Assembly (NCBI GenBank): GCA_902766745.1 | Contig: CACXES010000041.1 | Span: 1 to 64,000 of the forward strand | Direction of reading: 5' to 3' | DNA: 64,000 bases | DNA from: an uncultured Ruminococcus sp. | GTDB taxonomy: Bacteria > Bacillota > Clostridia > Monoglobales > Monoglobaceae | In this document: piece by piece, positions 27,252 through 36,113 of the stretch | Numbering within the stretch: the first letter of the stretch is position 1 | Layout: each line of letters starts with the position of its first letter | Translations under genes and position numbers: made by a program | Notes under the pieces: generated by a model | Told to the model about the DNA's origin: nothing | What the model saw: only the letters and a program-made list of their open reading frames with translations | Databases searched by the model: none

Positions 27252-28125
27252 TTATGAGGATATATACAAAAAATTTTTCGAGTTAAAAAATAATAAATTT
27301 GAAATTGAAAAGGATTGTCTTTCAAATATTATTTTCCGCTCAGAAGGGATGGGAAAAAAGATTCTTGTGTATCCTGTCTTTGATTTAAAAAGGCTTATTG
27401 TAAAAAAAATCAGCAAGAAAGAGGCAGAGCTTGAGGCTGTCGGCTATATGGACACAGGTATTCTGAAGGATAAGGAGGCTTTTTATAACGGCACTTCCGT
27501 TGGAATTATTCGCGAAAGAAAAGGTGAAGAAAACAAATCGGTATATTATGTCGAATTGTGGGATGAAAACACTGTAAAGCAAGGTGATTTACTTAACATT
27601 TCGACGTATATAAGATGTAAAGATGATTTACTTTACAGTAATAATATTAATTTGGGTATTGCTGAATATTTATGCAAAAATCTTATGCGTCAAAAACTTA
27701 GTTCTGTAAATCATATTTACTTTACAGTAAGTTTTGATATAAATTCTGTAATATCAATAGCAAATCGTATTGATGCGGATATAATACTCCCTGTTTATGC
27801 AGCGAAGGCCGGTGATTCGTTTGAATCGGAAAAGGGCTGCGGTCTCGTTTTAAAAGACGGGGGATTTGTATTAAGAAGTGATCATAAGAAATTTTTCGAG
27901 GATAATTATACTCAGTTAAATTTTGCGGAATCATATAAAGCTTTTCAATTTTTTATCGGAAGTCAGTGTCCGATAATTGAAAGACTAAGTCTTTTATGCA
28001 GGGGTTGGGTTTACCCGTTAGCAATCCCCGCAAAGCATTTAGGCAGCTATGCGGAGCTTGTCAGCAGTAAAGATATTGACTCGGCAGCCGAATTGATATA
28101 TAATATTATAAATACGGAGGTATAG
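27238..28125 (+). CDS. Highly diverged M42-like protein
   Basis: A 295-residue protein whose ends keep the M42 outline: GCGLVLKDGGF resembles the GxGPxIxxG segment, and IPAKHLGSYAELVSSKDI resembles the final IPxRYMHSxVExxxxxDI. The metal-binding HMD, DR and EE motifs are missing. Assignment rests on position and this outline, so homology is likely but not proven. The product should lack peptidase activity. It starts 14 bases inside the preceding gene and ends six bases before a PLP enzyme gene. Confidence 0.65.
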   Translation: MEYYNYEDIYKKFFELKNNKFEIEKDCLSNIIFRSEGMGKKILVYPVFDLKRLIVKKISKKEAELEAVGYMDTGILKDKEAFYNGTSVGIIRERKGEENKSVYYVELWDENTVKQGDLLNISTYIRCKDDLLYSNNINLGIAEYLCKNLMRQKLSSVNHIYFTVSFDINSVISIANRIDADIILPVYAAKAGDSFESEKGCGLVLKDGGFVLRSDHKKFFEDNYTQLNFAESYKAFQFFIGSQCPIIERLSLLCRGWVYPLAIPAKHLGSYAELVSSKDIDSAAELIYNIINTEV

Positions 28126-28130
28126 CACAA

Positions 28131-29408
28131 ATGATAAACAAACTTTTAAATAACGAATTTAATATAAGCGATGAGGCACTGCGGCTTTTGGGAGCTGCGG
28201 AGGATGCAATTCGTCCTATGTTTGAGGAAACAGAGCGTATTGCTGCATACAATCAAGCGAAGGTTCTTGCGGCATTTAAAAACAACAGAGTTTCCTATGC
28301 GCATTTCGGAGAAACATCCGGTTACGGCTACGATGATATGGGGAGAGATACTCTCGACATAATTTTCGCCAATGTATTCGGCGCTGAAAGTGCCATGGTG
28401 CGCCATAATATAGTGAGCGGTACTCAGGCCATAGCAAGCTGCCTTTACGGCGTACTGCGTCCCGGTGATACGATGGTGTCCGTTGTGGGTAAGCCGTATG
28501 ATACAATGGAAGAGGTGATCGGACTCAGAGGTGATAATGACTGCGGATCACTGAAGGATTTCGGCATAAACTACGAACAGATTGACCTTTTGCCCGGCGG
28601 TGAAATTGACTTTGATAAAATAAAAACACTTTTTTCGGAGAAAAATATAAAGCTCGCATTGATCCAGCGTTCGCGCGGATATGACTGGCGAAGCTCTCTT
28701 ACGGTTAATAAAATCGGAGAGATAATCAAAACAATAAAATCCGTATCGCCTGAAACGATATGCATGGTAGATAACTGCTACGGAGAGTTTGTTGAAACAA
28801 AAGAGCCGACCGAAGTCGGCGCAGACATTATTGTCGGTTCACTTATAAAGAATCCCGGCGGAAGTCTTGCGTTGAGCGGCGGTTACATAGCGGGGCGAAC
28901 TGACTTAATCGAGAAAATCTCATATCGGCTGACTGCTCCCGGGCTCGGACGTCATGTGGGGGCAAGTCTCGGGTTTAACCGAAATATGTATCAAGGATTT
29001 TTCATGGCACCGCACGTTGTGGCTCAAAGCATAAAAACGGCTGTTCTGTGCGCCCAAATATTCTCGGATTTGGGCTATGATGTCTGCCCTTCTCCGTCAG
29101 AAAAGAGAAGCGATATAATTCAGGCAATAAAGTTTAAGGATCCTGATAAGCTTATAAAGTTTTGCCGTGCAATCCAGAGCGGTTCGCCTATTGACAGCTT
29201 TGTAACGCCGGAGCCGTGGGATATGCCCGGCTATGGCGATCCGGTAATAATGGCGGCGGGGGCATTCGTTCAAGGGGCGTCAATTGAGCTTTCGGCAGAT
29301 GCGCCTATTTGTGATCCGTATATTGCCTATATGCAGGGCGGAATTATATATGATGCCGCAAAAATCGGGGTTTTAAAGGCTGCGGACGCATTGATGTCCG
29401 ATAATTGA
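28131..29408 (+). CDS. Aluminium-resistance/methionine gamma-lyase-like PLP enzyme
   Basis: A 425-residue fold-type I PLP enzyme of the YnbB/aluminium-resistance family. Recognisable segments are YAHFGETSGYGYDDMGRD near residue 56, SGTQAIAS (phosphate binding), DNCYGEF, and the PLP lysine in GSLIKNPGG near 245. These proteins resemble cystathionine lyases, but their reaction is not well fixed; C-S lyase activity on sulfur amino acids is the usual suggestion. It is the fourth gene of the M42 operon, six bases after the third, which suggests a role in peptide or amino-acid breakdown. Confidence 0.88.
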   Translation: MINKLLNNEFNISDEALRLLGAAEDAIRPMFEETERIAAYNQAKVLAAFKNNRVSYAHFGETSGYGYDDMGRDTLDIIFANVFGAESAMVRHNIVSGTQAIASCLYGVLRPGDTMVSVVGKPYDTMEEVIGLRGDNDCGSLKDFGINYEQIDLLPGGEIDFDKIKTLFSEKNIKLALIQRSRGYDWRSSLTVNKIGEIIKTIKSVSPETICMVDNCYGEFVETKEPTEVGADIIVGSLIKNPGGSLALSGGYIAGRTDLIEKISYRLTAPGLGRHVGASLGFNRNMYQGFFMAPHVVAQSIKTAVLCAQIFSDLGYDVCPSPSEKRSDIIQAIKFKDPDKLIKFCRAIQSGSPIDSFVTPEPWDMPGYGDPVIMAAGAFVQGASIELSADAPICDPYIAYMQGGIIYDAAKIGVLKAADALMSDN

Positions 29409-29486
29409 TTTTAAATTTGATTGCGTTGTATTAGCCGGCAATATACGAAACCTATCGTATTACGCAGGAAGAAGGAGTTGAATGAT

Positions 29487-29729
29487 ATGTCTGTAAAAAA
29501 ATGTGTACTGGACGAGCGTAAAATATGTGATGACTGCGGCGACTGTGATTACTGTGACCTAAATCCTTTTAAAATATGCGATAATTGCGGAAAATGCATA
29601 GGTCTTGACGAGGAATTTCGTGAAATAAAGATAGACGATGTGGTTATTAACGGCAAGTCTAAAAAGTCAAAGCTCAACGAAGGCGGCTGCGATTGCTGCG
29701 GACACGGGCATCACATACACAAGGATTAA
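29487..29729 (+). CDS. Cys-rich small metal-binding protein
   Basis: An 80-residue protein with the start at 29487 (GAAGGAGTTG upstream). The first half has CDDCGDCDYCDL and CDNCGKC spaced like two Cys4 zinc or iron sites, then an acidic stretch, and the tail CDCCGHGHHIH adds more ligands. The density of Cys and His points to metal binding. I recognise the pattern from small Clostridia proteins of unknown function. It sits between a PLP enzyme and rubrerythrin. Confidence 0.8.
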   Translation: MSVKKCVLDERKICDDCGDCDYCDLNPFKICDNCGKCIGLDEEFREIKIDDVVINGKSKKSKLNEGGCDCCGHGHHIHKD

Positions 29730-29804
29730 ATTGGGGCTCTTTGAATAAATAATACATATCTGCGGACAATAATACCATCAAATTAAATAGGAGGCAGATA
29801 TGAT

Positions 29805-30407
29805 ATGGCTACTGATTTTTCAAAGAGCATGACCAAGATCAATTTACTAAAAGCATTTGCGGGAGAGAGTCAGGCGAGAAACAGATATACGTTTGCGGCA
29901 AGCTGTGCGAAGAAAAACAAGGAATTTGTTATTGAAGCGGTTTTCAAGTTCACCGCTGAGCAGGAGCGTGCTCATGCAAAGATTTTTTATGATTTTTTAA
30001 AGGAGTTTTCCGGCGAAAATATTCAGATTAACGGGACATATCCCATAGACAACTACGATAACGTTGAAAAGCTTCTAAAATCGGCACAACACAACGAGCT
30101 TGAGGAGTACGAAACCGTATATAAGAGCTTTGCGGAGACAGCGGAGGAGGAGGGCTTTCCTCAAATTTCAGCTGCGTTTAAAAACATTGCGGAAATCGAG
30201 AATACTCATGCAGAAAGATTCGGAAACCTTGCAAGCCTGTTGTCGGCAAACAAGCTTTATGTATCCGATTCAAGCACAAAATGGATGTGCTTAAACTGCG
30301 GTTATATATTCGAGGGGACGCAGGTTCCCGATCAATGCCCCGTATGTCAACATGATAAGGGCTACTTTATTCGAGTTGAGCTTGCCCCTTACACAGCAAT
30401 GCAATAA
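29805..30407 (+). CDS. rbr: Rubrerythrin
   Basis: A 200-residue non-haem diiron peroxidase that reduces hydrogen peroxide in anaerobes. The N-terminal four-helix bundle has the ferritin-like ligands GESQARNRY, EQERAH and EIENTHAERF. The C-terminal rubredoxin-like domain binds iron through CLNCGY and CPVC. The ATG at 29805 lies ten bases after GGAGG. It is preceded by the Cys-rich small gene, which may be co-transcribed. Confidence 0.96.
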   Translation: MATDFSKSMTKINLLKAFAGESQARNRYTFAASCAKKNKEFVIEAVFKFTAEQERAHAKIFYDFLKEFSGENIQINGTYPIDNYDNVEKLLKSAQHNELEEYETVYKSFAETAEEEGFPQISAAFKNIAEIENTHAERFGNLASLLSANKLYVSDSSTKWMCLNCGYIFEGTQVPDQCPVCQHDKGYFIRVELAPYTAMQ

Positions 30408-30532
30408 TATTTTTATTGTGCAAAACATCTAAGCAGACTTGAAATAAATTACCTGTTTTTGTTTAATTGTATGATTTTTGTTTATGTTGCCTAAAAAACC
30501 GCAAATTTTTTATCGAAAATGGAAAAAAACTA

Positions 30533-30561
30533 TTGACTTATTTCAATTTTTTTAGTATCAT
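30533..30561 (+). promoter_or_regulatory. Promoter of the HPr gene
   Basis: TTGACT, 17 bases, TATCAT, about 72 bases before the start codon, in A/T-rich sequence. The long leader holds no clear structure. Confidence 0.65.
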
Positions 30562-30633
30562 AATATTATTAGCGATGTAATTTACAGTTATAATTATGCA
30601 ATACCATTGTTTTAGAAAAGGGAGCGGTTTTTA

Positions 30634-30894
30634 ATGTATATGAAAGAAGTAGTGGTTCAGAATCAAGTCGGTCTACATGCCAGACCCGCAACTTTTTTTA
30701 TACAGAAGGCAAATGAGTACAAATCCAATATATGGGTTGAAAACGACAATCGACGCGTGAACGCCAAAAGCCTATTGGGAGTATTGTCTCTCGGTATCAC
30801 TAAGGGACTGAATATTACCATTGTTGCCGACGGCGCAGATGAGGAAGAGGCTGTTGCGGAGTTGTCCGATTTAATATCATCGAACTTTGCTTGA
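30634..30894 (+). CDS. ptsH: HPr phosphocarrier protein
   Basis: An 86-residue HPr. The phosphorylated His15 lies in VGLHARPAT, and a Ser at position 47 in NAKSLLG corresponds to regulatory Ser46, so both PTS relay and HPrK/CcpA-linked catabolite control are possible. It sits alone, without PTS enzyme I. GGGAG precedes the ATG by nine bases. A Crh-type protein would lack the His, so this is HPr. A strong terminator follows. Confidence 0.93.
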   Translation: MYMKEVVVQNQVGLHARPATFFIQKANEYKSNIWVENDNRRVNAKSLLGVLSLGITKGLNITIVADGADEEEAVAELSDLISSNFA

Positions 30895-30919
30895 TGATTT
30901 GTATATCAATTTAAAATTA

Positions 30920-30964
30920 AAAGAGCAGGTCGTTTGTCTTTTGGTGAAACGACGTGCTCTTTTT
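30920..30964 (+). terminator. Terminator of ptsH
   Basis: AAGAGCA..GTCGTTT pairs with AAACGAC..TGCTCTT around a short loop, followed by TTTTT. Confidence 0.9.
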
Positions 30965-30992
30965 AAAGTAAACGTGTCTGAGGTAAACGTAT

Positions 30993-32870
30993 ATGGATAA
31001 AATAAAAGAAAAGCTCAAAAATCTTCCGATGTCTCCGGGCGTTTACATTATGCGTGACTCCTCGGGAGAAGTTATATATGTTGGCAAAAGTAAGCTTCTG
31101 AAAAACAGAGTAAGCCAGTATTTTATGCACTCAAAGAACCATACGCCGAAAACGCTTGCTATGGTTGAGCATATTGCTGATTTTGATTATATAATGACCG
31201 ATACGGAGGTCGAGGCTCTTGTCCTTGAATGTAATCTCATAAAAAAATATCGGCCGAAATACAATATACTGCTTAAAGACGACAAACAGTACCCTTATAT
31301 AAAGCTTACTCTCGGTGAGCCGTATCCGCGTGTTTATATTACTCGGAAGGTTATACGCGACGGGTCAAAATATTTCGGACCATACATGAGCGCATATAAC
31401 GTGAAGAATGCTCTTGATACCATTAAAAGAGTATTTAAGGTTAGAAGCTGTTCAAAGCGGCTTTCACCTAATCAATGCAGCTTAAGACCGTGCCTGTATC
31501 ACCATATAGGACAGTGCTCGGCACCATGCAGCGGTAGTATTTCTCAGGAGGAATACAGAGATACATTTAATCGGATCGAAGCGGTTCTTGACGGAAAGTA
31601 CAATAAAATCACCTCAGAGCTTGAGGAGATGATGTACGATGCTTCAGACAGGCTTGAATTTGAGAAGGCGGCGAGATACCGTGACAGAATCGAGGCATTA
31701 AAAATTCTCGGGGAAAAGCAGAAGATGATTTCAACAAGCGTGGATAACCGTGATATAATCGGTATCTATAAGGGCGAGCTTGAATATTGTATCCAAATTT
31801 TTTATATGCGCGGTGGTAAGATACAAGGCTCCGAATACTTTGTGATTAATGAGATTGACTCGGAAAAGGCAGAGGTTCTGTCGGAATTTGTTAAGCAGTA
31901 TTATTTTACAGCGACAAATATCCCGAGGGAAATTTTGCTCTCTGACAATATTGACGACATTGATGAAATCGAAGCGTGGCTCTCTGAAAAAACCGGTCAT
32001 AAAATCAAGCTGCTTGTTCCTGTTCGCGGCGAGAAGGCTAAGCTTATAAATACTGTTCTTAAAAATGCGGAGGAGTCGCTCCGTCAGCATATATTTAAGA
32101 TGAATCGAGAAATAAGTGAGCAGAATGATGTACTTGCGGAGCTTTCAAAGCTGCTCTCGCTGAATAAGATACCGTTTCGGATAGAATCCTATGATATATC
32201 TAATATTTCCGGTGCGGAAAGCGTTGGAGTTTGCGTAGTATATAACAACGCAAAGCCTGCAAAAAAATGCTACAGAAAGTTTAATATTAAAACGGTGGAG
32301 GGTGCTGATGATTACGAAAGCACAAAAGAGGTCATTTCAAGACGAATAAACAGAGCCTATGCTGAAGCTGAAGCGATAGAACGAGGGGAGCTTGCAGAGG
32401 ACAAGGCTAAGTTTTTACCCTTGCCGGACCTGATTTTACTTGACGGGGGAAAGGGTCATGTTTCCACCATACGCTTGCTAATGGAAACGCTGGGTGAGGA
32501 TATAGAGGTATTTGGCATGGTCAAAGATGATAATCATCGAACCCGTACAATAACCGATGACACGACTGAATACGACATTGATACCGACAGCCGTCTGTTC
32601 AGATTTTTATATGAGCTTCAGGAAGAGGTTCACCGATTTGCGATAGAAGCCTTTCGAAAGAGACACGAAAATACATCGGTTTTTTCCGCCCTTGAAGCAA
32701 TAGATGGGGTAGGTCCGGCAAAGCGCAAAAAGCTCCTAAATGTCTTTATGAGCATTGACAGAATCAAAACGGCAGATATTAACGAGTTGGCTGAGGTTAT
32801 AGACAGACATACAGCCGAAAATGTATATAATTATTTTCATGAAGGTGATGATAACGATGGACAAGCATAA
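30993..32870 (+). CDS. uvrC: UvrABC excision nuclease subunit C
   Basis: A 625-residue UvrC, which makes both incisions in nucleotide excision repair. The N-terminal GIY-YIG domain reads PGVYIM..VIYVGKSK, followed by FGPY, a Cys-rich CSLRPCLYHHIGQC segment, a UVR coiled region (EFEKAARYRDRI), the RNase H-like endonuclease (ESYDISNISG, LILLDGGKGH) and a C-terminal helix-hairpin-helix (IDGVGPAKRKKLL). Length and domain order are normal. The M20 gene overlaps its last 14 bases. Confidence 0.97.
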   Translation: MDKIKEKLKNLPMSPGVYIMRDSSGEVIYVGKSKLLKNRVSQYFMHSKNHTPKTLAMVEHIADFDYIMTDTEVEALVLECNLIKKYRPKYNILLKDDKQYPYIKLTLGEPYPRVYITRKVIRDGSKYFGPYMSAYNVKNALDTIKRVFKVRSCSKRLSPNQCSLRPCLYHHIGQCSAPCSGSISQEEYRDTFNRIEAVLDGKYNKITSELEEMMYDASDRLEFEKAARYRDRIEALKILGEKQKMISTSVDNRDIIGIYKGELEYCIQIFYMRGGKIQGSEYFVINEIDSEKAEVLSEFVKQYYFTATNIPREILLSDNIDDIDEIEAWLSEKTGHKIKLLVPVRGEKAKLINTVLKNAEESLRQHIFKMNREISEQNDVLAELSKLLSLNKIPFRIESYDISNISGAESVGVCVVYNNAKPAKKCYRKFNIKTVEGADDYESTKEVISRRINRAYAEAEAIERGELAEDKAKFLPLPDLILLDGGKGHVSTIRLLMETLGEDIEVFGMVKDDNHRTRTITDDTTEYDIDTDSRLFRFLYELQEEVHRFAIEAFRKRHENTSVFSALEAIDGVGPAKRKKLLNVFMSIDRIKTADINELAEVIDRHTAENVYNYFHEGDDNDGQA

Positions 32871-34056
32871 TTTTATACTGAAATCTCTTGATGCCGTGAG
32901 CATAAACGCCGTGCGGCACCGCAGATTTATACACAGTCGACCGGAGTTGTCGTTTAACGAATACGGCACTGCGTCATACGTCTGTAAGGTGCTTGACGGA
33001 TTGAATATTCCGTATGTAAATAATATTGCGGGAACAGGGATTTGCGCCGTCATTCACGGCAAAGCGAACAAATCGGCAGCTGAGCCCAAAACGCTGCTTT
33101 TGCGTGCGGATATGGACGCACTTCCGATAACAGAGGTATCGGATAAGGAATATAAGTCGCAAAACAAAGGAGTAATGCACGCTTGCGGTCATGACGCTCA
33201 TACGTCAATCCTTCTTGGCATCTGCGAAATACTTAATGCATCAAGGGATAAATTCGGTGGATGTGCGAAGCTTGTGTTCCAGCCCGGTGAAGAAACGAGC
33301 GGAGGAGCAAAGCCGATGATCGACAGCGGAATTCTTGAAAATCCCAATGTCGATGCCTGTATCGCCCTCCATGTTGATCCTGAAATTGATACGGGGAAAT
33401 TAAGGATTAAATCCGGTTCGCTGTATGCGTCGCCGGACGACTTTAAAATAACGGTTCACGGCAGAGGCGGACACGGCGCCGAGCCCGAAAAGTGTGTAGA
33501 TCCAATTGTGATCAGTGCTGATATAATTCACGCGCTTATGAACTTAGTCAGCCGTGAGATCAATCCCTTTGACAACGCAGTTATTACCGTCGGCTCAATT
33601 TGCGGCGGTACGGCAAGCAATATTATACCCGACACGGTTGAAATGACAGGTACTGCGCGTTCGCTTACAAATGATGTCAGAAGTTATCTGAAGCGTCGAA
33701 TCGGCGAAGTTGCAAGAGGGATTTGCGCCACATATAATGCGCAGTGTGACTATGAATTTACGGAGCTTTTTCCGCCGCTTATCAATGATGCAGAGCTGTC
33801 GGAAAAACTATATAAAAGTGCATGCAAAACCATCGGCACAAATAATTGTATATTGGGTGGAAACGCAACAATGGCGGGAGAGGACTTTGCGTATTTCTCA
33901 CAGGAGCGGCCTTCGGTTTTGGTCAAGCTCGGCTGCAGAAATGAAGCTATGGGCATAACCGCACCTATCCACCATTCGTCATTTGATATAGACGAGTCTT
34001 GCATGAAAACCGGTATCGCTGTATTTTCACAATTTGCTCTTGACTATTTAGGTTGA
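32857..34056 (+). CDS. M20-family amidohydrolase
   Basis: A 399-residue zinc amidohydrolase of the hippurate hydrolase/N-acyl-amino-acid hydrolase group. Motifs: RADMDALPITE, MHACGHDAHTS, QPGEETSGGA, ALHVDPE and a final APIHHSSFD. It removes acyl groups from amino acids or peptides in the cytoplasm. I use ATG 32857 with GAAGGTGATG upstream; a start at 32821 lacks one. Translation is coupled to uvrC by a 14-base overlap. Its 3' end overlaps an antisense small gene by 13 bases. Confidence 0.93.
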   Translation: MDKHNFILKSLDAVSINAVRHRRFIHSRPELSFNEYGTASYVCKVLDGLNIPYVNNIAGTGICAVIHGKANKSAAEPKTLLLRADMDALPITEVSDKEYKSQNKGVMHACGHDAHTSILLGICEILNASRDKFGGCAKLVFQPGEETSGGAKPMIDSGILENPNVDACIALHVDPEIDTGKLRIKSGSLYASPDDFKITVHGRGGHGAEPEKCVDPIVISADIIHALMNLVSREINPFDNAVITVGSICGGTASNIIPDTVEMTGTARSLTNDVRSYLKRRIGEVARGICATYNAQCDYEFTELFPPLINDAELSEKLYKSACKTIGTNNCILGGNATMAGEDFAYFSQERPSVLVKLGCRNEAMGITAPIHHSSFDIDESCMKTGIAVFSQFALDYLG

Positions 34057-34193
34057 TTTTTGCAGCTGAAATACACACAATCTTTATTGTTATGCATTAA
34101 ATCTTTAGCGGCAGACGTGGGCGTTTCAAGTGTACATAAGCCGTCTTTATGATGCAGACAGTCCGAGTTGAGACACGGAACCGCAGAAATCAT
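34044..34193 (-). CDS. 49-residue Cys-rich small protein, antisense to the M20 3' end
   Basis: A small minus-strand gene with a strong GGAGGTG six bases before its ATG. The product has CLHHKDGLCTL near residues 12-22 with an earlier Cys7 (PCLNSDC) and a later Cys pair (CVYFSC). This Cys/His pattern resembles tiny Clostridia proteins that carry a CxHNxxGxCTL motif, sometimes wrongly labelled as hydroxymyristoyl-ACP dehydratase. It probably binds zinc or an Fe-S cluster. Its end overlaps the M20 gene on the other strand by 13 bases. Confidence 0.72.
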   Translation of the reverse strand: MISAVPCLNSDCLHHKDGLCTLETPTSAAKDLMHNNKDCVYFSCKNQPK

Positions 34194-34260
34194 TTCAGAC
34201 ACCTCCGAAGTTGGATTTGCATTTATAGTGTTTACGCTAACCGCATAATATATGCAGTCT

Positions 34261-34289
34261 AAATCGGCTCGGAATGTCCGAGCCGATTT
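34261..34289. terminator. Terminator-like hairpin
   Basis: A perfect 13-bp stem, AAATCGGCTCGGA/TCCGAGCCGATTT, with a three-base loop and a T-rich tail. It closes the uvrC-M20 transcript and lies upstream of the antisense small gene. Confidence 0.8.
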
Positions 34290-34391
34290 ATTTATTATAA
34301 AGAGTAAGCACGGTACCGTTTACTCGTCTATATATCATATGTGGACAAAAATTTTTTGTGAAACAGAATTTGAAAAAGGAAGTGATTCGGG

Positions 34392-35081
34392 TTGAATTTT
34401 ATTGTTGATAAGCGCATGCCGACTAATATGATTCAGCGATTGAACGAGCTTGGCCGCATATACACGTCCACTTATATAAAGACCGAGGATGCGGCAATAT
34501 GTGCACATCCGGATATGCAAATTCATTTTGTTAATGAAAATACCGCCGTTACTGCACCGGAGGTATATGACTATTACGCACAGGTTCTTCCGAATTCAGT
34601 CAGCTTAATAAAAGGTTTTTTGCCTATCGGCTTCACCTATCCAAAAAACTGTGCATATAATATAGCAAGGATAGGCAGCAATGTTATATGCAATATCAAA
34701 TATGCCGAACCGCAAATAATTGAATTTTACCGAGCCTTGGGATATAGGATAATAAATGTTAAGCAAGGCTATGCAAAATGCAGTATTTGCCCTATTTCCG
34801 AAAATTCATTTATAACAGAGGACGTCGGTATATATAAAGCGGTGTCGCCGCTATCCGGAATCTCGGTGAAATTAATACCTTACGGCTCGGTTAGACTGGA
34901 CGGATACAGCTACGGTTTTATAGGCGGGGCCACCGGTCTCTGCGGAGATACCGTGGTATTCTGCGGAAATGCGTTTAAAAATCCGTATTTGAAGAAAGCA
35001 GCGGAGGAGGCGAAGATTAAAACCTATATGCTGTCCAATGACAATTTGTACGATTACGGCAGCATTATATGCTTTTTATAA
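34392..35081 (+). CDS. DUF6873-like protein (predicted GME fold)
   Basis: A 229-residue cytosolic protein starting at TTG 34392, with AGGAAGTGA upstream. It has DKRMPTN near the start, CAHPDMQIHF, a CSICPI segment and GGATGLCGDTVVFCGN near residue 185. I recognise the outline of the family called DUF6873, predicted to share the fold of guanidine-modifying enzymes such as arginine deiminase. The conserved Cys, Asp and Gly residues would fit an active site, but no activity is known. It is followed by a YtxC-like gene. Confidence 0.65.
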   Translation: MNFIVDKRMPTNMIQRLNELGRIYTSTYIKTEDAAICAHPDMQIHFVNENTAVTAPEVYDYYAQVLPNSVSLIKGFLPIGFTYPKNCAYNIARIGSNVICNIKYAEPQIIEFYRALGYRIINVKQGYAKCSICPISENSFITEDVGIYKAVSPLSGISVKLIPYGSVRLDGYSYGFIGGATGLCGDTVVFCGNAFKNPYLKKAAEEAKIKTYMLSNDNLYDYGSIICFL

Positions 35082-35109
35082 TATAAAACTCTGTATCGGA
35101 GGCGTTGCT

Positions 35110-35928
35110 TTGATTGAGGAAATTTCACTCAAATCAAAAGATGACCTTGAACCCTTGGCAATAACAATGCAGATACATCTTCTGGAAAAATATAGGCTCT
35201 GCAACAAAATTAATTTTATAAAAGAGCACGGATACAGTTATGTGAATATTGATAAACACTGCTTTGATAAAGCGGCGGAAGCATTTTCCGAATATATAAT
35301 AGAAAATATGGTATTTTTCTTTATTTTGGACGTTTTGGACGAATATATATACGAGTTTACGAAAAGCGGTACATGTATAATAATGGAAAAAATAAGAAGC
35401 TTCAAAACCTCAGATGAGGTTTTGGAAATAAAGTGCGAGATTCGGGACAGATTAATGTATTTTGCTAATGAATACAATCAAATAAACGTCACCGGATTTT
35501 TAAACTTTTCGATTAATGACTGCAAAGAGAAGTTTTATGTAATGCTATACAATATAATTTCGGATTTAAGCGCAGAGGAGTCGTATTGCGAGATCATTGA
35601 TTACCTGAACGCTTATATCGAATCCGAGCCGTCAAGCTTTGATGTTCTGAACATATTTATATTCGAAGACGGCAGAATAAAGTATTACGATAAAAATTAT
35701 ATAGATATAACCGATAATCGGCCTTTATGCGAGATACGCACGAGCGAGTCATGCCGCAGTGATGATTATTCGATGCAAGGCGATAATCTGCTTGAAACCT
35801 TAATGCGGATTCTTCCGCAGCAGATAAATATATATGTATGCTGTGAGCGGACAAACGAACAGATCCTGACTACAATCAAGGCGATTTTCGGCAGGAGGGT
35901 TTTTATTTCCGAATTAGACCCTTTATAA
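35110..35928 (+). CDS. YtxC-like sporulation-associated protein
   Basis: A 272-residue soluble protein, starting at TTG 35110 with CGGAGGCG 7-8 bases before it. It is rich in Ile/Glu/Lys helices and ends with a small strand pattern (FIFEDGRIKYYDKNY) that resembles the C-terminus of YtxC, a protein grouped with sporulation genes. The match is by general character rather than a catalytic motif, so treat it as a family guess. It lies 28 bases after the DUF6873-like gene and is probably in one operon with it. Confidence 0.6.
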   Translation: MIEEISLKSKDDLEPLAITMQIHLLEKYRLCNKINFIKEHGYSYVNIDKHCFDKAAEAFSEYIIENMVFFFILDVLDEYIYEFTKSGTCIIMEKIRSFKTSDEVLEIKCEIRDRLMYFANEYNQINVTGFLNFSINDCKEKFYVMLYNIISDLSAEESYCEIIDYLNAYIESEPSSFDVLNIFIFEDGRIKYYDKNYIDITDNRPLCEIRTSESCRSDDYSMQGDNLLETLMRILPQQINIYVCCERTNEQILTTIKAIFGRRVFISELDPL

Positions 35929-35966
35929 GACAATATAAGTGTAAGATAATTGTAATCTAATTTGAA

Positions 35967-35995
35967 TTGAAATGTTACGAAAGAGGCGGTATAAT
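35967..35995 (+). promoter_or_regulatory. Promoter of the Xer-type recombinase
   Basis: TTGAAA, 17 bases, TATAAT; the expected start site falls at the left edge of the palindrome at 36003. Confidence 0.75.
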
Positions 35996-36002
35996 TTAAG
36001 AT

Positions 36003-36039
36003 ACATAATTGCACAAAATAAAAATTTTGTGCAATTATG
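36003..36039. repeat. Perfect 17-bp palindrome in the recombinase leader
   Basis: A perfect 17-bp inverted repeat with a three-base loop, ending ACATAATTGCAC.../...GTGCAATTATGT. It begins about seven bases after the promoter -10 and has no T-run after it, so it is more likely an operator, recombination site or leader hairpin than a terminator. Confidence 0.8.
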
Positions 36040-36075
36040 TAGAGGATGTTTTCCTAATATGAATTATATAAATTT

Positions 36076-36113
36076 AATGAGTGTGATTTAAATGAATGAG
36101 TGTGATTTAAATG
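36076..36113 (+). repeat. Exact 19-bp tandem duplication ending at the recombinase start
   Basis: AATGAGTGTGATTTAAATG occurs twice in direct succession. The second copy contains the start codon (36111) and a weak GAGTG ribosome binding site; the first holds an out-of-frame ATG. Confidence 0.9.
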
